This document shows, piece by piece, positions 17,184 through 26,265 of a stretch of 45,559 nucleotides of DNA. Under the pieces are notes generated by a model. It made no database searches. It was not told the origin of the DNA and saw only the letters and a program-made list of their open reading frames with translations. Within the stretch, counting starts at the first letter, position 1; each line of letters opens with the position of its first letter. The translations under genes and the position numbers were made by a program. Origin of the DNA: Promethearchaeota archaeon (lineage in GTDB: Archaea; Asgardarchaeota; Lokiarchaeia; Sigynarchaeales; SOKP01); assembly GCA_016839655.1 (NCBI GenBank), contig JAEOTW010000255.1, forward strand, positions 1 through 45,559, given 5' to 3'.

Positions 17184-17459
17184 TTAGAACAAACCTTTAT
17201 CTAATTATGAAGTTAAAGATCAATATATTTTATTTTGAGAACTATATAAAATTTTAGAAAAATTTTCATTTAGAAAAACTTTCATTGAAAATTTTTTAAC
17301 ACTTATTTTTATGAATGTTATAAAATTTAGGTGAAATTTATCAAAATTGCAGCTCACATGTGTTTTTCTCTTATTTACTAGTTAGATAATTGTTACAATG
17401 TTATAAAAAAATTCTAACATTTTTAGTATCTTCAGGTCCTCAAGTTGCTTTATAGAAAT

Positions 17460-18620
17460 TTATTTAATAGATTTTCTCTTTTGTATCATTGATTTTAAGT
17501 CAATTTTTTCTTTTAGTAAGAATTCATTTAGATTGTCTTTAGCCTTTTCTCTCTGTTTTTGGTGTTCAGTAAGAAATTTATTTACTTTTTCTATTAAATC
17601 TTTTTTACAATCTCCGCAGAGTAGCTCTCCATTCATGCATTTTGATTGAATTTCTCTGATTTCATTATCATCTAATGTGAACAGCATAAAATGATATTTA
17701 TAAACGGGGCATATTGCTGGGTTTCCTCCTTTTTCTCTTTGTAATTTAGCGTTCGCTTGTCCTCCAGTGAAAGCGTTATTAATTTTCTTTTTTACAGCCT
17801 CTGGTGTATCTTTTGTGAAAATAGCAGTATTTTCAACGGATGCAGACATTTTACCACTTTGTTGGAGACTCGGAAGAAAAACACACTGAATCGAAGCGGG
17901 TTTGTAATAACCGAGTTTTGGTAAAACATCTCTGGATAAACGAAAATGTGCATCTTGATCTACAGCATGAGGTATTAAACAGGGTATGTTTTTCTCTTCT
18001 ATTACACTTTTTATGATCGCTGGAACTGTTTGGATACTAGTATAAAAAATTTGGCCAATGTTTGAGCTATTATCTAACCCAAAAGTAGCTCTTATCGTAG
18101 AAAATGTTATTTTTTTTGCTACTTTTAATGCATTTCTATAGAGAGTTCCGGCAAGATCTAGATCTGAAAATATGAACGTTTTCTTTGGATCGAAACCTAA
18201 GGCTATAATGTCTAAAGCATTATCAAATCCATACTTATACGTTTCCTCCAACTCATATGATTGGTTAAATAAGAATTTCTCATCGTCAGTCAGCTGAAAC
18301 CATAGTTCAACATCAAATTTATCTTGCAGCCATTTAGTAAAAATCCATGGTAATAAATGTCCAAGATGGACGTTTCCAGATGGCCCTCTTCCTGTATAGA
18401 GGTAAAATGGATTTCCTTTTTTGTATTCATCAAGAATCCAATTAAAGTCTCTATGAGCAAAAAATATTTTTCTTCTTAGGAAGGGATGAATCTCATTAGT
18501 AATCTCCTTAATGTAAAAGAGTATCTTTTCGTCAATAGATTCTATTCCAAACTCTTTAATTAATTGATCATAATCAATTTCTCCCGATACTTCCCATGGA
18601 GTAACTATAAAATCAGGCAT
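17460..18620 (-). CDS. trpS: tryptophanyl-tRNA synthetase, archaeal/eukaryotic type
   Basis: Charges tRNA-Trp. Class I synthetase of 386 residues; the nucleotide-binding motif HLGH (85-88) sits in YTGRGPSGNVHLGH, and KMSAS (257-261) replaces KMSKS, as is normal for TrpRS of this type. The TrpRS-specific stretch HAVDQDAHFRLSRD (218-231) is present. A Cys pair region (CMNGELLCGDC, near 340) occurs in the C-terminal part. It starts at ATG 18620 and is divergent from the NTF2-like gene. TyrRS is the only close alternative, and the PHAVDQD segment argues against it. Confidence 0.96.
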   Translation of the reverse strand: MPDFIVTPWEVSGEIDYDQLIKEFGIESIDEKILFYIKEITNEIHPFLRRKIFFAHRDFNWILDEYKKGNPFYLYTGRGPSGNVHLGHLLPWIFTKWLQDKFDVELWFQLTDDEKFLFNQSYELEETYKYGFDNALDIIALGFDPKKTFIFSDLDLAGTLYRNALKVAKKITFSTIRATFGLDNSSNIGQIFYTSIQTVPAIIKSVIEEKNIPCLIPHAVDQDAHFRLSRDVLPKLGYYKPASIQCVFLPSLQQSGKMSASVENTAIFTKDTPEAVKKKINNAFTGGQANAKLQREKGGNPAICPVYKYHFMLFTLDDNEIREIQSKCMNGELLCGDCKKDLIEKVNKFLTEHQKQREKAKDNLNEFLLKEKIDLKSMIQKRKSIK

Positions 18621-18768
18621 TTGTAGATTAAAAATGTTTTTAAAATATCTTCTTTAAGTAAATGTTAGAGTTTTATTAGATTTTAGGATTTTGATATTCA
18701 TTATATATATCATCGAACTTTTCAGTAAGAGTAAATTAAAGTTAATCTAATTATTTATAGTGAAAATT

Positions 18769-19197
18769 ATGGAAATTATAAGAAGTGAAATTGAGGAAAT
18801 AGTAAATCGAGAAACAAGGGCTTGGAACACGAAAGATGTGGATTTATTAATGAGTATATTACATCCTGATATGGTTTGGCCTTGGCCTAGAACCTCTGAC
18901 TCACATGATCCTATGGATTGGGTCCTTGAAATAGGTAGGTATGATTATATAAGATGGAAAAATGGATGGCAGGACTTATTTAATACGCACAAACTTGTCC
19001 ATAATAAAAGAATTATCAGAAAAATTGTAATATCTGAAGAAGGCGATGGTGCTTTCGCCGTTGTAGATATCGATACGTTATGGATTGATGCTAAAAAAAA
19101 TATTAAAAATCATTGGAAAGGACGAACTTGTAAGATATATACAAAAATTGGAAAAGAATGGAAAATGATTATGCAAACTGGTGTATTAGAATATTAA
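18769..19197 (+). CDS. NTF2-like (SnoaL/DUF4440-type) domain protein
   Basis: A single-domain protein of about 142 residues with the cone-shaped NTF2-like fold pattern: a first helix with RETRAWNTKDVDLLMSILHP, then strands ending in GKEWKMIMQTGVLEY. Members range from isomerases and hydrolases to ligand-binding subunits, so no reaction can be given. The Trp-rich VWPWPR segment and the HDPMDW stretch line the expected pocket. The ATG at 18769 is used; a GTG nine bases earlier (18760) is also possible. It stands alone between trpS and the Rag-like GTPase gene and is convergent with the latter. Confidence 0.75.
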   Translation: MEIIRSEIEEIVNRETRAWNTKDVDLLMSILHPDMVWPWPRTSDSHDPMDWVLEIGRYDYIRWKNGWQDLFNTHKLVHNKRIIRKIVISEEGDGAFAVVDIDTLWIDAKKNIKNHWKGRTCKIYTKIGKEWKMIMQTGVLEY

Positions 19198-19209
19198 GAA
19201 CTTCTAATT

Positions 19210-20133
19210 TCATATTAATTGTTCTAAAATCTTGACTAAATCATCAAGAAAAGCAGGAAAATTTTTAAAGAATTGCTCTTTTTGCTTGTCTCTAAGAACT
19301 GCTGAAATGAAAAACAAATCATTTTTTATTTTTTTCCTTAGTAAATATGAGAAGAGAGTACCTTCAGTAGAAGTAAAATCAAAATTTCCTTCAATCTCTT
19401 CCTCTTCCATTCTTTTAAGTAAGAAAAGATGCTCTTTAATTGATTCTAAAAGCTCAACATAGACTTCTGGTTCAATATCATTGTAAAATTCAGAAATAAT
19501 GATCCCATTACGATCAAATACAATTAGGGCTTGACTATTAAAAATATTTAAGTAATATTCTACAAGCTCTGAAAGTTGGAAAAACTTTCTATCAAACACT
19601 GAAAGCCCATAGGATACTAGCTGTACAATTGAAATTATGTCATAAATACTAGACTGCTGAAATAGGATATTGAAATTAGAATAATCATTTAGGATTTTTT
19701 CCCGTAACTTTTTAATATTTCCATGGATTTCTGGATTAGCTTTTAATTCAGGATCATATTTATGGAAAGTTATAATTATTGGTACATCCATTTCACTTTC
19801 AGAGAAAAAGGTTAAAATCGAATTTAGATATTCAAGTGAATTATCAAATCGATCTGGATCTTGGATATCAATTACATAGATAAGTAAATCAGTAGCATCA
19901 AAATAAACATCCTGAAAATTAATGTAAATCTCACGATAAGTCTCTTGTCCACCCATGTCCCAAAAAATAGTATTGTTCTTTAAAAAATTCATCTTATGGT
20001 ATTCCACTCTAATGGTAGGTTTGAGTTGAACGATATCTTTAGCAAAGTCATATTTTTTATCCAACGCTGTTAAGATTGAAGTTTTTCCAGCATTGTCTAA
20101 TCCAGAAACAATAATTTTTAATAAACCTTCCAT
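19210..20133 (-). CDS. Rag/Gtr1-like GTPase with C-terminal roadblock/longin-like domain
   Basis: A Ras-superfamily GTPase of 307 residues. G1 GLDNAGKTS (11-19), G2 Thr40 in LKPTIRVE, G3 WDMGGQE (58-64), G4 HKYD (124-127) in place of NKxD, and G5-like SSIYD (161-165). The HKxD form together with a C-terminal alpha/beta domain (about 195-307, beginning ALIVFDRNGIIISEF) is characteristic of Rag/Gtr GTPases, which in eukaryotes signal amino-acid status to TORC1 at lysosomes through a roadblock domain. Arf-like features (GLDNAGKT, WDMGGQE) are also strong, so an Arf-Rag intermediate is fair. No N-terminal myristoylation glycine or C-terminal lipidation Cys is seen. ATG at 20133. Confidence 0.9.
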   Translation of the reverse strand: MEGLLKIIVSGLDNAGKTSILTALDKKYDFAKDIVQLKPTIRVEYHKMNFLKNNTIFWDMGGQETYREIYINFQDVYFDATDLLIYVIDIQDPDRFDNSLEYLNSILTFFSESEMDVPIIITFHKYDPELKANPEIHGNIKKLREKILNDYSNFNILFQQSSIYDIISIVQLVSYGLSVFDRKFFQLSELVEYYLNIFNSQALIVFDRNGIIISEFYNDIEPEVYVELLESIKEHLFLLKRMEEEEIEGNFDFTSTEGTLFSYLLRKKIKNDLFFISAVLRDKQKEQFFKNFPAFLDDLVKILEQLI

Positions 20134-20429
20134 TTAAATTACACTTGTTCTATTTAGCTATTTTTGAGTTTAATAAAATAATAGATTTATATAATTTATA
20201 TATAAGGGAAAGCAAAACTTAGTTTTTTAAATTTGAATCTTAGCGCCTTATTGTATATTGATCGTTATAATATCAAGATCTCATCTAGATAACATTCCTA
20301 TGTTTATATTTTCAATTTATAATGAGAAACTACAAAAACTCCAGTGATTATAGAGCAATTCCGATGACATTTATATGATATTTATATTTTTTAAAGCAGA
20401 AGGACTGATTTTACTCAATAATATAATTA
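20134..20429. other. divergent intergenic region, nothing coding recognised
   Basis: About 296 AT-rich bases between the starts of the Rag-like GTPase gene and a small helical gene. It contains TATA-like words facing right (TTTATATT near 20380) and no RNA gene, repeat or further reading frame that I can support. Confidence 0.5.
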
Positions 20430-20678
20430 ATGGAAGAGTTGATGTATTTGATAGAAATTGAAAATAAATTTTTGGAAAATCTAGAATATCAGATTGGTCT
20501 AAAAGAAAACACATACAAAACACTTAAAAAAATCCCTGTTTTTTCTCAAAAAGTAAAACAATTCGATAAATCAGTAATGGATCTTACAGACAAGTTTGAG
20601 AGAATTCGGTTACGAGATAAATATCAAATAATTATAACAGAATTAGATAATTTGATAAAAAACGCTAAACCAAAATAA
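20430..20678 (+). CDS. small helical protein of unknown function
   Basis: Not recognised. An 82-residue charged protein, predicted almost entirely helical with heptad-like spacing (IEIENKFLENLEYQIGL, then FDKSVMDLTDKFERIRL), so a small coiled coil is likely. There is no signal peptide or Cys motif. It starts with ATG at 20430, about 45 bases after a TATA-like word, and is followed by a run of nine T, which supports a short transcript of its own. It is convergent with yjbQ. The lack of a family match by eye and the short length leave some doubt. Confidence 0.55.
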   Translation: MEELMYLIEIENKFLENLEYQIGLKENTYKTLKKIPVFSQKVKQFDKSVMDLTDKFERIRLRDKYQIIITELDNLIKNAKPK

Positions 20679-20688
20679 AATATATATA

Positions 20689-20697
20689 TTTTTTTTT
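20689..20697 (+). terminator. T9 terminator after the small helical gene
   Basis: A run of nine T begins about ten bases after the stop of the 82-residue gene, following an alternating TA tract. It fits an archaeal T-run terminator acting on the plus strand. Confidence 0.45.
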
Positions 20698-20713
20698 AAA
20701 AATTCAAAAACTC

Positions 20714-21136
20714 TTAATCTCCAACCATCATGCAGTAAATTTTCCTTGATCTCCCACGTTCATCACATTCAACAAAAATTATCTGTTGCCATGTTCCTAA
20801 AATCAATTTCTGGTTTTTAAAAGGGAAAGATTGAGATGTTTTAATTAGAAAACTCCTTAAATGTCCTGCTCCATTATAATCATGCCAAGTTTTATGATGA
20901 GCGTAATCTTCTTTATAAGGAATTATTTTTTCTAATAATTGCTTAATGTCATGGTTAACAAGTCCGGGTTCATACTCTACTGTTGATATTGCTCCTGTGG
21001 AACCTGCTACATGGACATTTATGATTCCATCGTTAATACCACTTTTATTTATGCATTGTTGAACTAGTTCAGTAATATTAATGATATCACAATAAGCTTT
21101 TGTTTTCAAATCAAAAGTTTCCAATATTGTTGTCAT
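20714..21136 (-). CDS. yjbQ: YjbQ family protein (UPF0047)
   Basis: A compact 140-residue enzyme-like protein of the YjbQ family, widespread in archaea and bacteria. Some members have weak thiamine-phosphate synthase activity; the physiological role is unsettled. Family signatures: NVHVAGSTGAISTVEYEPGL (41-60), HKTWHDYNGAGHLRSFL (83-99) and LGTWQQIIFVECDERGRSRK (about 114-133). The conserved His, Asp and Glu residues of these blocks are all present. It starts 3 bases after the stop of the degenerate GTPase gene, so the two are probably co-transcribed. Confidence 0.93.
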   Translation of the reverse strand: MTTILETFDLKTKAYCDIINITELVQQCINKSGINDGIINVHVAGSTGAISTVEYEPGLVNHDIKQLLEKIIPYKEDYAHHKTWHDYNGAGHLRSFLIKTSQSFPFKNQKLILGTWQQIIFVECDERGRSRKIYCMMVGD

Positions 21137-21139
21137 CTT

Positions 21140-22183
21140 TCATTTTCTCCGTTTCTCACATATATTAATATTTTTAATTTGCCTTAATACTGAACGTGGT
21201 AAGGTGTTTTCATTATCTTCTGCCAAGGCTAAAATTTTTGCTAAAATAAGAAGTTCAGGTTGTTCAAATCCATTAATATTTGTCCATCCTTTTGATTCTC
21301 CAGATTCAATACAGATAAAAAATGGTGATTTTTTAAGTTTCAGACATGTTTTGTCCTTGCATTTTTCACAAATTTGAGGATAATAATAGACATTACCATT
21401 TTTGAGATATATTGAAAAATAACCAAGTTTTTTGTTTTTAAGTTTAATCCAATTCTCAGATTCAAAATTTATATTTAGTTTCAATTTCAGAATATATTTA
21501 ATCAATTTTTCTGTATTAATATTTATTATAATTTTTGAAGTTCGAGTCTCAGGCTCATAATAATCATTACATTCATCTGTTAAACTATCATTTTCAAAAA
21601 GGAGACTTAAAGGAATAAAATCTATGAAATAAGTATTTTCTACTTCTTTATATTTGGCTTTCTTCAATGAAATTGAACATATTTGATTTAAGATTTCTAT
21701 ACTCTCAAATATTTCATTAATCTGGAAGTTATTCGAGTTCAAAATTGAAATCATGTCATTTTTTTTGAAATATTTGTTAATTATCTCCTCTTTATTATAT
21801 TTTTCAAGGATTATACAAAATATAATGGTTACTGAAGTTATCCGAGCTTGGATTTCTGTAAAATATTGTAGAATTTGGTTTACTTTTGTTTCTGAAATAA
21901 ATATGATGATTGCTTCTGCCCCATTATAGAAAATTGTACGTAAATAAGACCTTGGTTGACTACAATCAATATTCCACAAAAGAAATTCAAATTTCTCATG
22001 TTTTTTAAAAAAAAAGTCAATTTTACTAATGTTTACACCGATATTTCGCTTATTTTCGATTGGTAGACTATTTGAACTCAATTGTTGTTGGAACTCATCT
22101 TTATATTTTTCAGTTCCACCTAAAACACATAGCTTTTTCTTCAATACGTATTTTTCTTGGAGTGGAGTTTCTAACAAGCTCAT
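21140..22183 (-). CDS. degenerate Ras-like GTPase-fold protein with Cys-containing C-terminus
   Basis: The N-terminal 170 residues follow a Rab/Ras pattern but lack nucleotide-binding residues. The P-loop position reads CVLGGTEKYKDEF with no GKS/T. Switch II reads FLLWNIDCSQPRSYLR, in the place of LWDTAGQ. NGAEAIIIFI matches the next strand, and the G4 position has no NKxD. The remaining 175 residues hold a strand-rich domain with CEKCKDKTC and a nearby Cys (ICIE), a possible metal site or redox cluster. It is likely a pseudo-GTPase with a scaffold role, inferred from fold pattern only. It precedes yjbQ by 3 bases. 347 residues, ATG at 22183, no membrane segment. Confidence 0.65.
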   Translation of the reverse strand: MSLLETPLQEKYVLKKKLCVLGGTEKYKDEFQQQLSSNSLPIENKRNIGVNISKIDFFFKKHEKFEFLLWNIDCSQPRSYLRTIFYNGAEAIIIFISETKVNQILQYFTEIQARITSVTIIFCIILEKYNKEEIINKYFKKNDMISILNSNNFQINEIFESIEILNQICSISLKKAKYKEVENTYFIDFIPLSLLFENDSLTDECNDYYEPETRTSKIIININTEKLIKYILKLKLNINFESENWIKLKNKKLGYFSIYLKNGNVYYYPQICEKCKDKTCLKLKKSPFFICIESGESKGWTNINGFEQPELLILAKILALAEDNENTLPRSVLRQIKNINICEKRRK

Positions 22184-22308
22184 TTTGCCTTACTTTAATT
22201 ATTAAAGAATATAGGCTAAATCTATTAAATAATAAATTTAATTATGAATTTTAATTTATTCTTTTTAATATGGTCTAGTTTTCAACAATTTTATTTATTG
22301 AATTAATC

Positions 22309-22731
22309 ATGAGTAAAAAGCTAGAGTCGTTCTATAAGAAGATACATGACCCCAAATCTAAAATTCCGGAATATGTATCAATAATTGTTCGTCCAGGAAA
22401 AAAGTTATTAGACTTCAAAATAAAAAAGGAAGATGTTAATATCCTTAAAGTAATGGCTCATGATCAAAAATCATCAGGATGGTTTTTACATTCTGTGCAT
22501 ATTCCGCTAAAGAACCTCGGCTTATCTTACAAAACATCAGATAAAGAAATATTAGATTATTTAACTCAACCAAATAGAATTACAGGTAGTAAGCCTACGA
22601 AAGTGTATGTTGAAAACCTACTGAGAAAATATATAGAGATCTTACCAGAAAAGAAAAAACATTTTTTTAAAACAGAAAGGTTTAAGAAGAAGAAAGAGTT
22701 TAAAACAGGTACTCAATTAAAAGGATTTTAA
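22309..22731 (+). CDS. basic protein of unknown function
   Basis: Not recognised. A 140-residue protein, strongly basic at its C-terminus (KKKHFFKTERFKKKKEF), suggesting nucleic-acid or ribosome binding. The central part mixes strands and helices (YVSIIVRPGKKLLDFKI, then SSGWFLHSVHIPLKNLGLS). It has no Cys motif, signal or transmembrane segment. ATG at 22309. Its end overlaps the end of the convergent trmI gene by four bases. The neighbour encodes a tRNA methyltransferase, but convergent orientation gives no functional link. Confidence 0.7.
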   Translation: MSKKLESFYKKIHDPKSKIPEYVSIIVRPGKKLLDFKIKKEDVNILKVMAHDQKSSGWFLHSVHIPLKNLGLSYKTSDKEILDYLTQPNRITGSKPTKVYVENLLRKYIEILPEKKKHFFKTERFKKKKEFKTGTQLKGF

Positions 22732-23594
22732 CTTTTCAAAGGCATTCCATTCAAACTGACTATTTCTTTTGATTTTGGTTTTTTTTCTCTATATGGATTA
22801 TTCATATCTTTGATTTTTCTTCCAAATGTTAAATACCCAGTATGGCCGATCATTCTTATTTCTGGTCGCGTAGCATTTTCTCTTACTTGAATTTTTCTTT
22901 TAATTAATTCATACGTGTTTACTTCAACAAATTTTTGCTCTTTCATTGAAGAGACAGTTTTTTTAACTTGTTCAATAGTAGGAGAAAAAGACACAACTGT
23001 TCCACTATGTTTTAGGTATTTCTTGATTTTATCGACTGCATCCCAAGGAGTAGCCATATCTAGCATAACAACATCAACATTTTTATGATTAAAATCATCA
23101 ACTAAAATATCTCCATATTGAATTGTGACAACATCCTCTAATTCAGCATTTTTGACATTTAAATTAGCTCTTTTAATCGATTTTTCATTAATATCATATG
23201 AGTAAATATGCCCATTTGGACGAACGAAATGGCCTAATATGCATGTGAGTGCCCCAGAACCACAACCAGCTTCAATAACAATGCTTCCTGGTCCAATTCC
23301 TGCATACAGTAAGATTAATCCCGCATCTTTTGGATATATAATTTGAGTTTTCCGAGACATATGAAGAATAAAATCTGATGGCATTGGTTTTAACACAAAG
23401 AACTTATAACCTTGGGTCTCATATGGTTTGGAAAAAACTACTGAGCCAAAATTTTTGCCAATAATATCGTTAAACTCAATTATTCCTCTGTGTGTATGAA
23501 AAGTACCCCCAGATTTTACTTGGACTAACCATCTTCTTTTTTGATCAAGAATTAAAAAGATTAAATCATTTTCTTTAATTATTTCAGGGCTCAT
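22728..23594 (-). CDS. trmI: tRNA (adenine-58-N1)-methyltransferase TrmI
   Basis: Methylates A58 (in archaea also A57) in the T-loop of tRNA using SAM. 288 residues: an N-terminal beta-rich domain (1-85) and a Rossmann methyltransferase domain with motif I VIEAGCGSGALTCILG (105-120), the acidic IYSYDINEKS loop, QYGDI, and the motif IV-like DMATPWDAV, which is characteristic of TrmI. The RPEIRMIGHTGYLTFGRK end also matches. The C-terminal tail is Lys-rich. ATG at 23594. Archaeal members form tetramers. Confidence 0.95.
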   Translation of the reverse strand: MSPEIIKENDLIFLILDQKRRWLVQVKSGGTFHTHRGIIEFNDIIGKNFGSVVFSKPYETQGYKFFVLKPMPSDFILHMSRKTQIIYPKDAGLILLYAGIGPGSIVIEAGCGSGALTCILGHFVRPNGHIYSYDINEKSIKRANLNVKNAELEDVVTIQYGDILVDDFNHKNVDVVMLDMATPWDAVDKIKKYLKHSGTVVSFSPTIEQVKKTVSSMKEQKFVEVNTYELIKRKIQVRENATRPEIRMIGHTGYLTFGRKIKDMNNPYREKKPKSKEIVSLNGMPLKS

Positions 23595-23765
23595 ATTAAG
23601 TTCTATCTTTTTTCATTTCAAGAGTATCATTATTTTTTATTCTTAATAAGAAAGCTTTCTTTAATTATTAAATTATTTACAAAAAATATATAAAAAATAT
23701 ACAACTCTCAATAATATTATTCTTATAAAAATCTTTTTTATAAATCCTCTTAAATGAATTAATTT

Positions 23766-24680
23766 ATGAGTAAGGAAAGAAACCGGACCACTCAAACTTC
23801 GCGAACATCTTTTAGAGATCTTCAGTATCAGATTGAAGATTTACGGCAAAAAAGAGATGAATTGAATCAAAAGACAAAAAAATTTATCAATGATCTCCAA
23901 GAAATTGAGATAGAAATTGCTAATTCGTTAAAAATTGCTAAGGAGAAATACAAAAAGAAAAGGAATTATTGGAATAATAAAGTAAAACAACTAAAAGAAA
24001 AAAAAATTGAATATAAAACTTTATTAGATAACCTAATTGAAGAAAAAAGAAATAAGCAAAAAAAAAATAAAGATTTAAAAGAAAGGAAACAACCAATCTC
24101 TATTAAACAAATAGAACGTAAAATAGAAAATCTTGAAAGGAGAATTGAGACAGAAACCCTCGATATTAATGAAGAAAATACGATAATTGACAAGATAAGA
24201 GAATTAGCAGCTATGAAACAAGAGTATTTATCTACACAACAAAGCAATGATCTTTTCATAATTGAGAGAAAGATTGAAATCGTAAAGATCAATCTTAATA
24301 AAATTTATGAACAATTAAACAAATGGTCTGATAAATCCCAAGAAAATCATTCTAAAATGTTACAAGAGTTCCAGAATGTGGATAAATTAAAAGGAGATAA
24401 ACGAAAACTCGAAGAAGATTTGATTGAAAACAAAAAAACAGCTGATCGTTACCATGAACAATACTTGAAATTAATGAATCAAAGTAAAAAGATGTACAAA
24501 GGCAAGAAACCTTATAACTCAAGAAAAATAACTACCGCAAAATTCAATGAAAGAACAAAAAAGAATGAAATGATAGAAAAAATGAAAAAGCAACAACTAG
24601 AAACAGCTTTAGAAAAGCAAAAAGCTGGTAAGAAACTAAATCTTTTTGAAGCTAGACTAATTTTAGAGTCAAAACAATAA
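23766..24680 (+). CDS. archaeal coiled-coil protein (COG1340-like)
   Basis: A 304-residue, highly charged protein that is almost all coiled coil from about 15 to 245 (for example LQYQIEDLRQKRDELNQK near the start), then a basic stretch (KMYKGKKPYNSRKITTAKF) and the end GKKLNLFEARLILES. The conserved tail and early segment resemble the uncharacterised archaeal coiled-coil family COG1340, found next to ribosomal and translation genes in many archaea. The role is unknown; the basic tail could contact ribosomes or nucleic acid. It starts with ATG at 23766 and precedes glyA on the same strand. Confidence 0.75.
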   Translation: MSKERNRTTQTSRTSFRDLQYQIEDLRQKRDELNQKTKKFINDLQEIEIEIANSLKIAKEKYKKKRNYWNNKVKQLKEKKIEYKTLLDNLIEEKRNKQKKNKDLKERKQPISIKQIERKIENLERRIETETLDINEENTIIDKIRELAAMKQEYLSTQQSNDLFIIERKIEIVKINLNKIYEQLNKWSDKSQENHSKMLQEFQNVDKLKGDKRKLEEDLIENKKTADRYHEQYLKLMNQSKKMYKGKKPYNSRKITTAKFNERTKKNEMIEKMKKQQLETALEKQKAGKKLNLFEARLILESKQ

Positions 24681-24758
24681 TTTTTAGCCTTCAATTAGGA
24701 GTGTTCTTCTGTAATTCTTCACTTCTTTAATAAGTTTTATCTAAACATTGCGAAATCT

Positions 24759-24774
24759 GAAAAAGGTTTAAAAA
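24759..24774 (+). promoter_or_regulatory. BRE/TATA promoter for glyA
   Basis: GAAAAAGG followed at once by TTTAAAAA forms a BRE plus TATA pair. The transcription start would fall near 24798, leaving a leader of about 34 bases that contains the weak ribosome-binding site GAAAGGA before the GTG. A second TATA-like word (TTTAAATA at 24791) is too close to the start for a leadered message. Confidence 0.4.
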
Positions 24775-24831
24775 AATTGGAAATTTATTATTTAAATAAC
24801 GTTTAAAATTAAAAGAAAGGATTGATTAAAT

Positions 24832-26160
24832 GTGAAAAAAAAACTAAGTGAAATCCGAAATCTTTTACTAGAACACCATGAATGGTTCCAAAAATCAATT
24901 CCTCTAATTGCTTCTGAAAACGTTACAAGTCCCGCTGTTGATGAAGCATGTGCTTCTGATTTCTCACATCGTTATGCAGAAGGATGGAGTGGACAAAGAG
25001 TTTATGCAGGATGTGCTTACATTGATCAAATTGAAGATATTTGTATGGACCTTACTAAACAATATTTTGATTGTATTCATGCCGATGTAAGGCCTATATC
25101 AGGGGTTGTAGCGAATTTAGTTATGTATAATGCTTTTACATCGGATAATAATGGCAAAATGTGTTGCATGTCTATTGTGCGGGGAGGACACATTTCACAT
25201 GGTCCAAGGTTTGCAAAAAGTGGCAGAGAAATTTTTGGTACTGCTGGAACAACAAGAGGATTAAATGTCGAGTATTTAGCATTTGATAATGATGAAATGA
25301 ACCTTGATATTGATGCTTCAGCAAAAATTATTAGAGAATTTGAACCTGAATTGCTTTTATTTGGAGGTTCTGTGTTTCTATTTCCTCACCCTGTAAAAGA
25401 ACTTGGTGACGTTGCTAAAGAAGTTGGAGCATATGTTGGTTATGATGCCGCTCACGTTGCGGGATTGATTGGTTCAGGATATTTTCAGGACCCTTTAAGA
25501 GAAGGGGCAGATGCTATGACCTTGAGTACACATAAAACTCTTCCTGGACCTCAACATGGAACACTAGTATCCAATAGAGAAGACCTTATTGAAAAATTAA
25601 GGTCTTGTGCTTTTCCAGCTTTATTATCCAATCATCATCTTCATAATGTTGCTGGTTTGGCTGTTGCATTAGCAGAGATGCTAGAATTTGGAAAAGACTA
25701 TCATAAAAATGTTATTGATAATGCAAAAGCACTTGGTGAAGCTCTATCTGACCAAGGTTTAAAAGTATTAATGGAACACAAAGGATTTACTGAATCTCAT
25801 CAGATTGTAGTTGATATCACTGAATTTGAGAAATCTATTGGTTTAGGTGGAGACATTGAAAAATTATTAGAAGAAGCTAATATCATACTCAATCGTAACC
25901 TTTTACCTTATGATATTGCTCAAGGGAGGCATTATCAGAATCCAGGTGGTCTGAGAATGGGGACTTCAGAAGTTACCAGACTTGGAATGGGTAAAAGTGA
26001 AATGAAAGACATTGCGGCTTTCTTTAAGAAATTAATAATTGAGAAAAAAGATCCTAAAAAGGTTAAAAATGAAGTAGCAGAATTTCGAAAAGATTTCCAG
26101 GAAATTAAATATTGTTTTCAATCTCAAAATAAAGCGTATGAATATTTGAAGTTTTACTAA
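24832..26160 (+). CDS. glyA: serine hydroxymethyltransferase
   Basis: PLP enzyme converting serine plus tetrahydropterin to glycine plus the methylene-carrier, the substrate form used by MetF. Of 442 residues. PLP-site residues: YDAAHVAGLI (204-213, Asp205 and His208) and THKTLPGPQHG (233-243, Lys235 as Schiff-base lysine). N-terminal IASENVTSPAV (26-36) and RYAEGW (47-52) are typical. The region QGRHYQNPGGLRMGTSEVTR near 365-385 carries the carboxylate-binding Arg. The GTG at 24832 is the start. Whether it uses folate or a methanopterin cannot be told from sequence; the presence of MetFV favours a folate. Confidence 0.96.
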   Translation: MKKKLSEIRNLLLEHHEWFQKSIPLIASENVTSPAVDEACASDFSHRYAEGWSGQRVYAGCAYIDQIEDICMDLTKQYFDCIHADVRPISGVVANLVMYNAFTSDNNGKMCCMSIVRGGHISHGPRFAKSGREIFGTAGTTRGLNVEYLAFDNDEMNLDIDASAKIIREFEPELLLFGGSVFLFPHPVKELGDVAKEVGAYVGYDAAHVAGLIGSGYFQDPLREGADAMTLSTHKTLPGPQHGTLVSNREDLIEKLRSCAFPALLSNHHLHNVAGLAVALAEMLEFGKDYHKNVIDNAKALGEALSDQGLKVLMEHKGFTESHQIVVDITEFEKSIGLGGDIEKLLEEANIILNRNLLPYDIAQGRHYQNPGGLRMGTSEVTRLGMGKSEMKDIAAFFKKLIIEKKDPKKVKNEVAEFRKDFQEIKYCFQSQNKAYEYLKFY

Positions 26161-26215
26161 TTAAAAATATTCTTATTTTTTCTTTTGAACAATAAAACTT
26201 ATCTAAAATGATAGA

Positions 26216-26223
26216 TTTTATAA
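26216..26223 (+). promoter_or_regulatory. TATA box for the rpo3-ribosomal protein cluster
   Basis: TTTTATAA lies about 43-50 bases before the rpo3 ATG, predicting a start near 26246 and a leader of about 20 bases. The gaps between the four following genes are short (4-70 bases), so one promoter may serve them all. Confidence 0.4.
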
Positions 26224-26265
26224 TTTATTCGAATTTTATGTTGAAAATTAATTTCTTACATAATT

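Noticed and set aside
23966..24292. Minus-strand hydrophobic frame with a membrane-protein-like look
   Set aside because: It is the complement of a Lys/Glu-rich coiled coil, which always gives Phe/Leu/Ser-rich hydrophobic translations.
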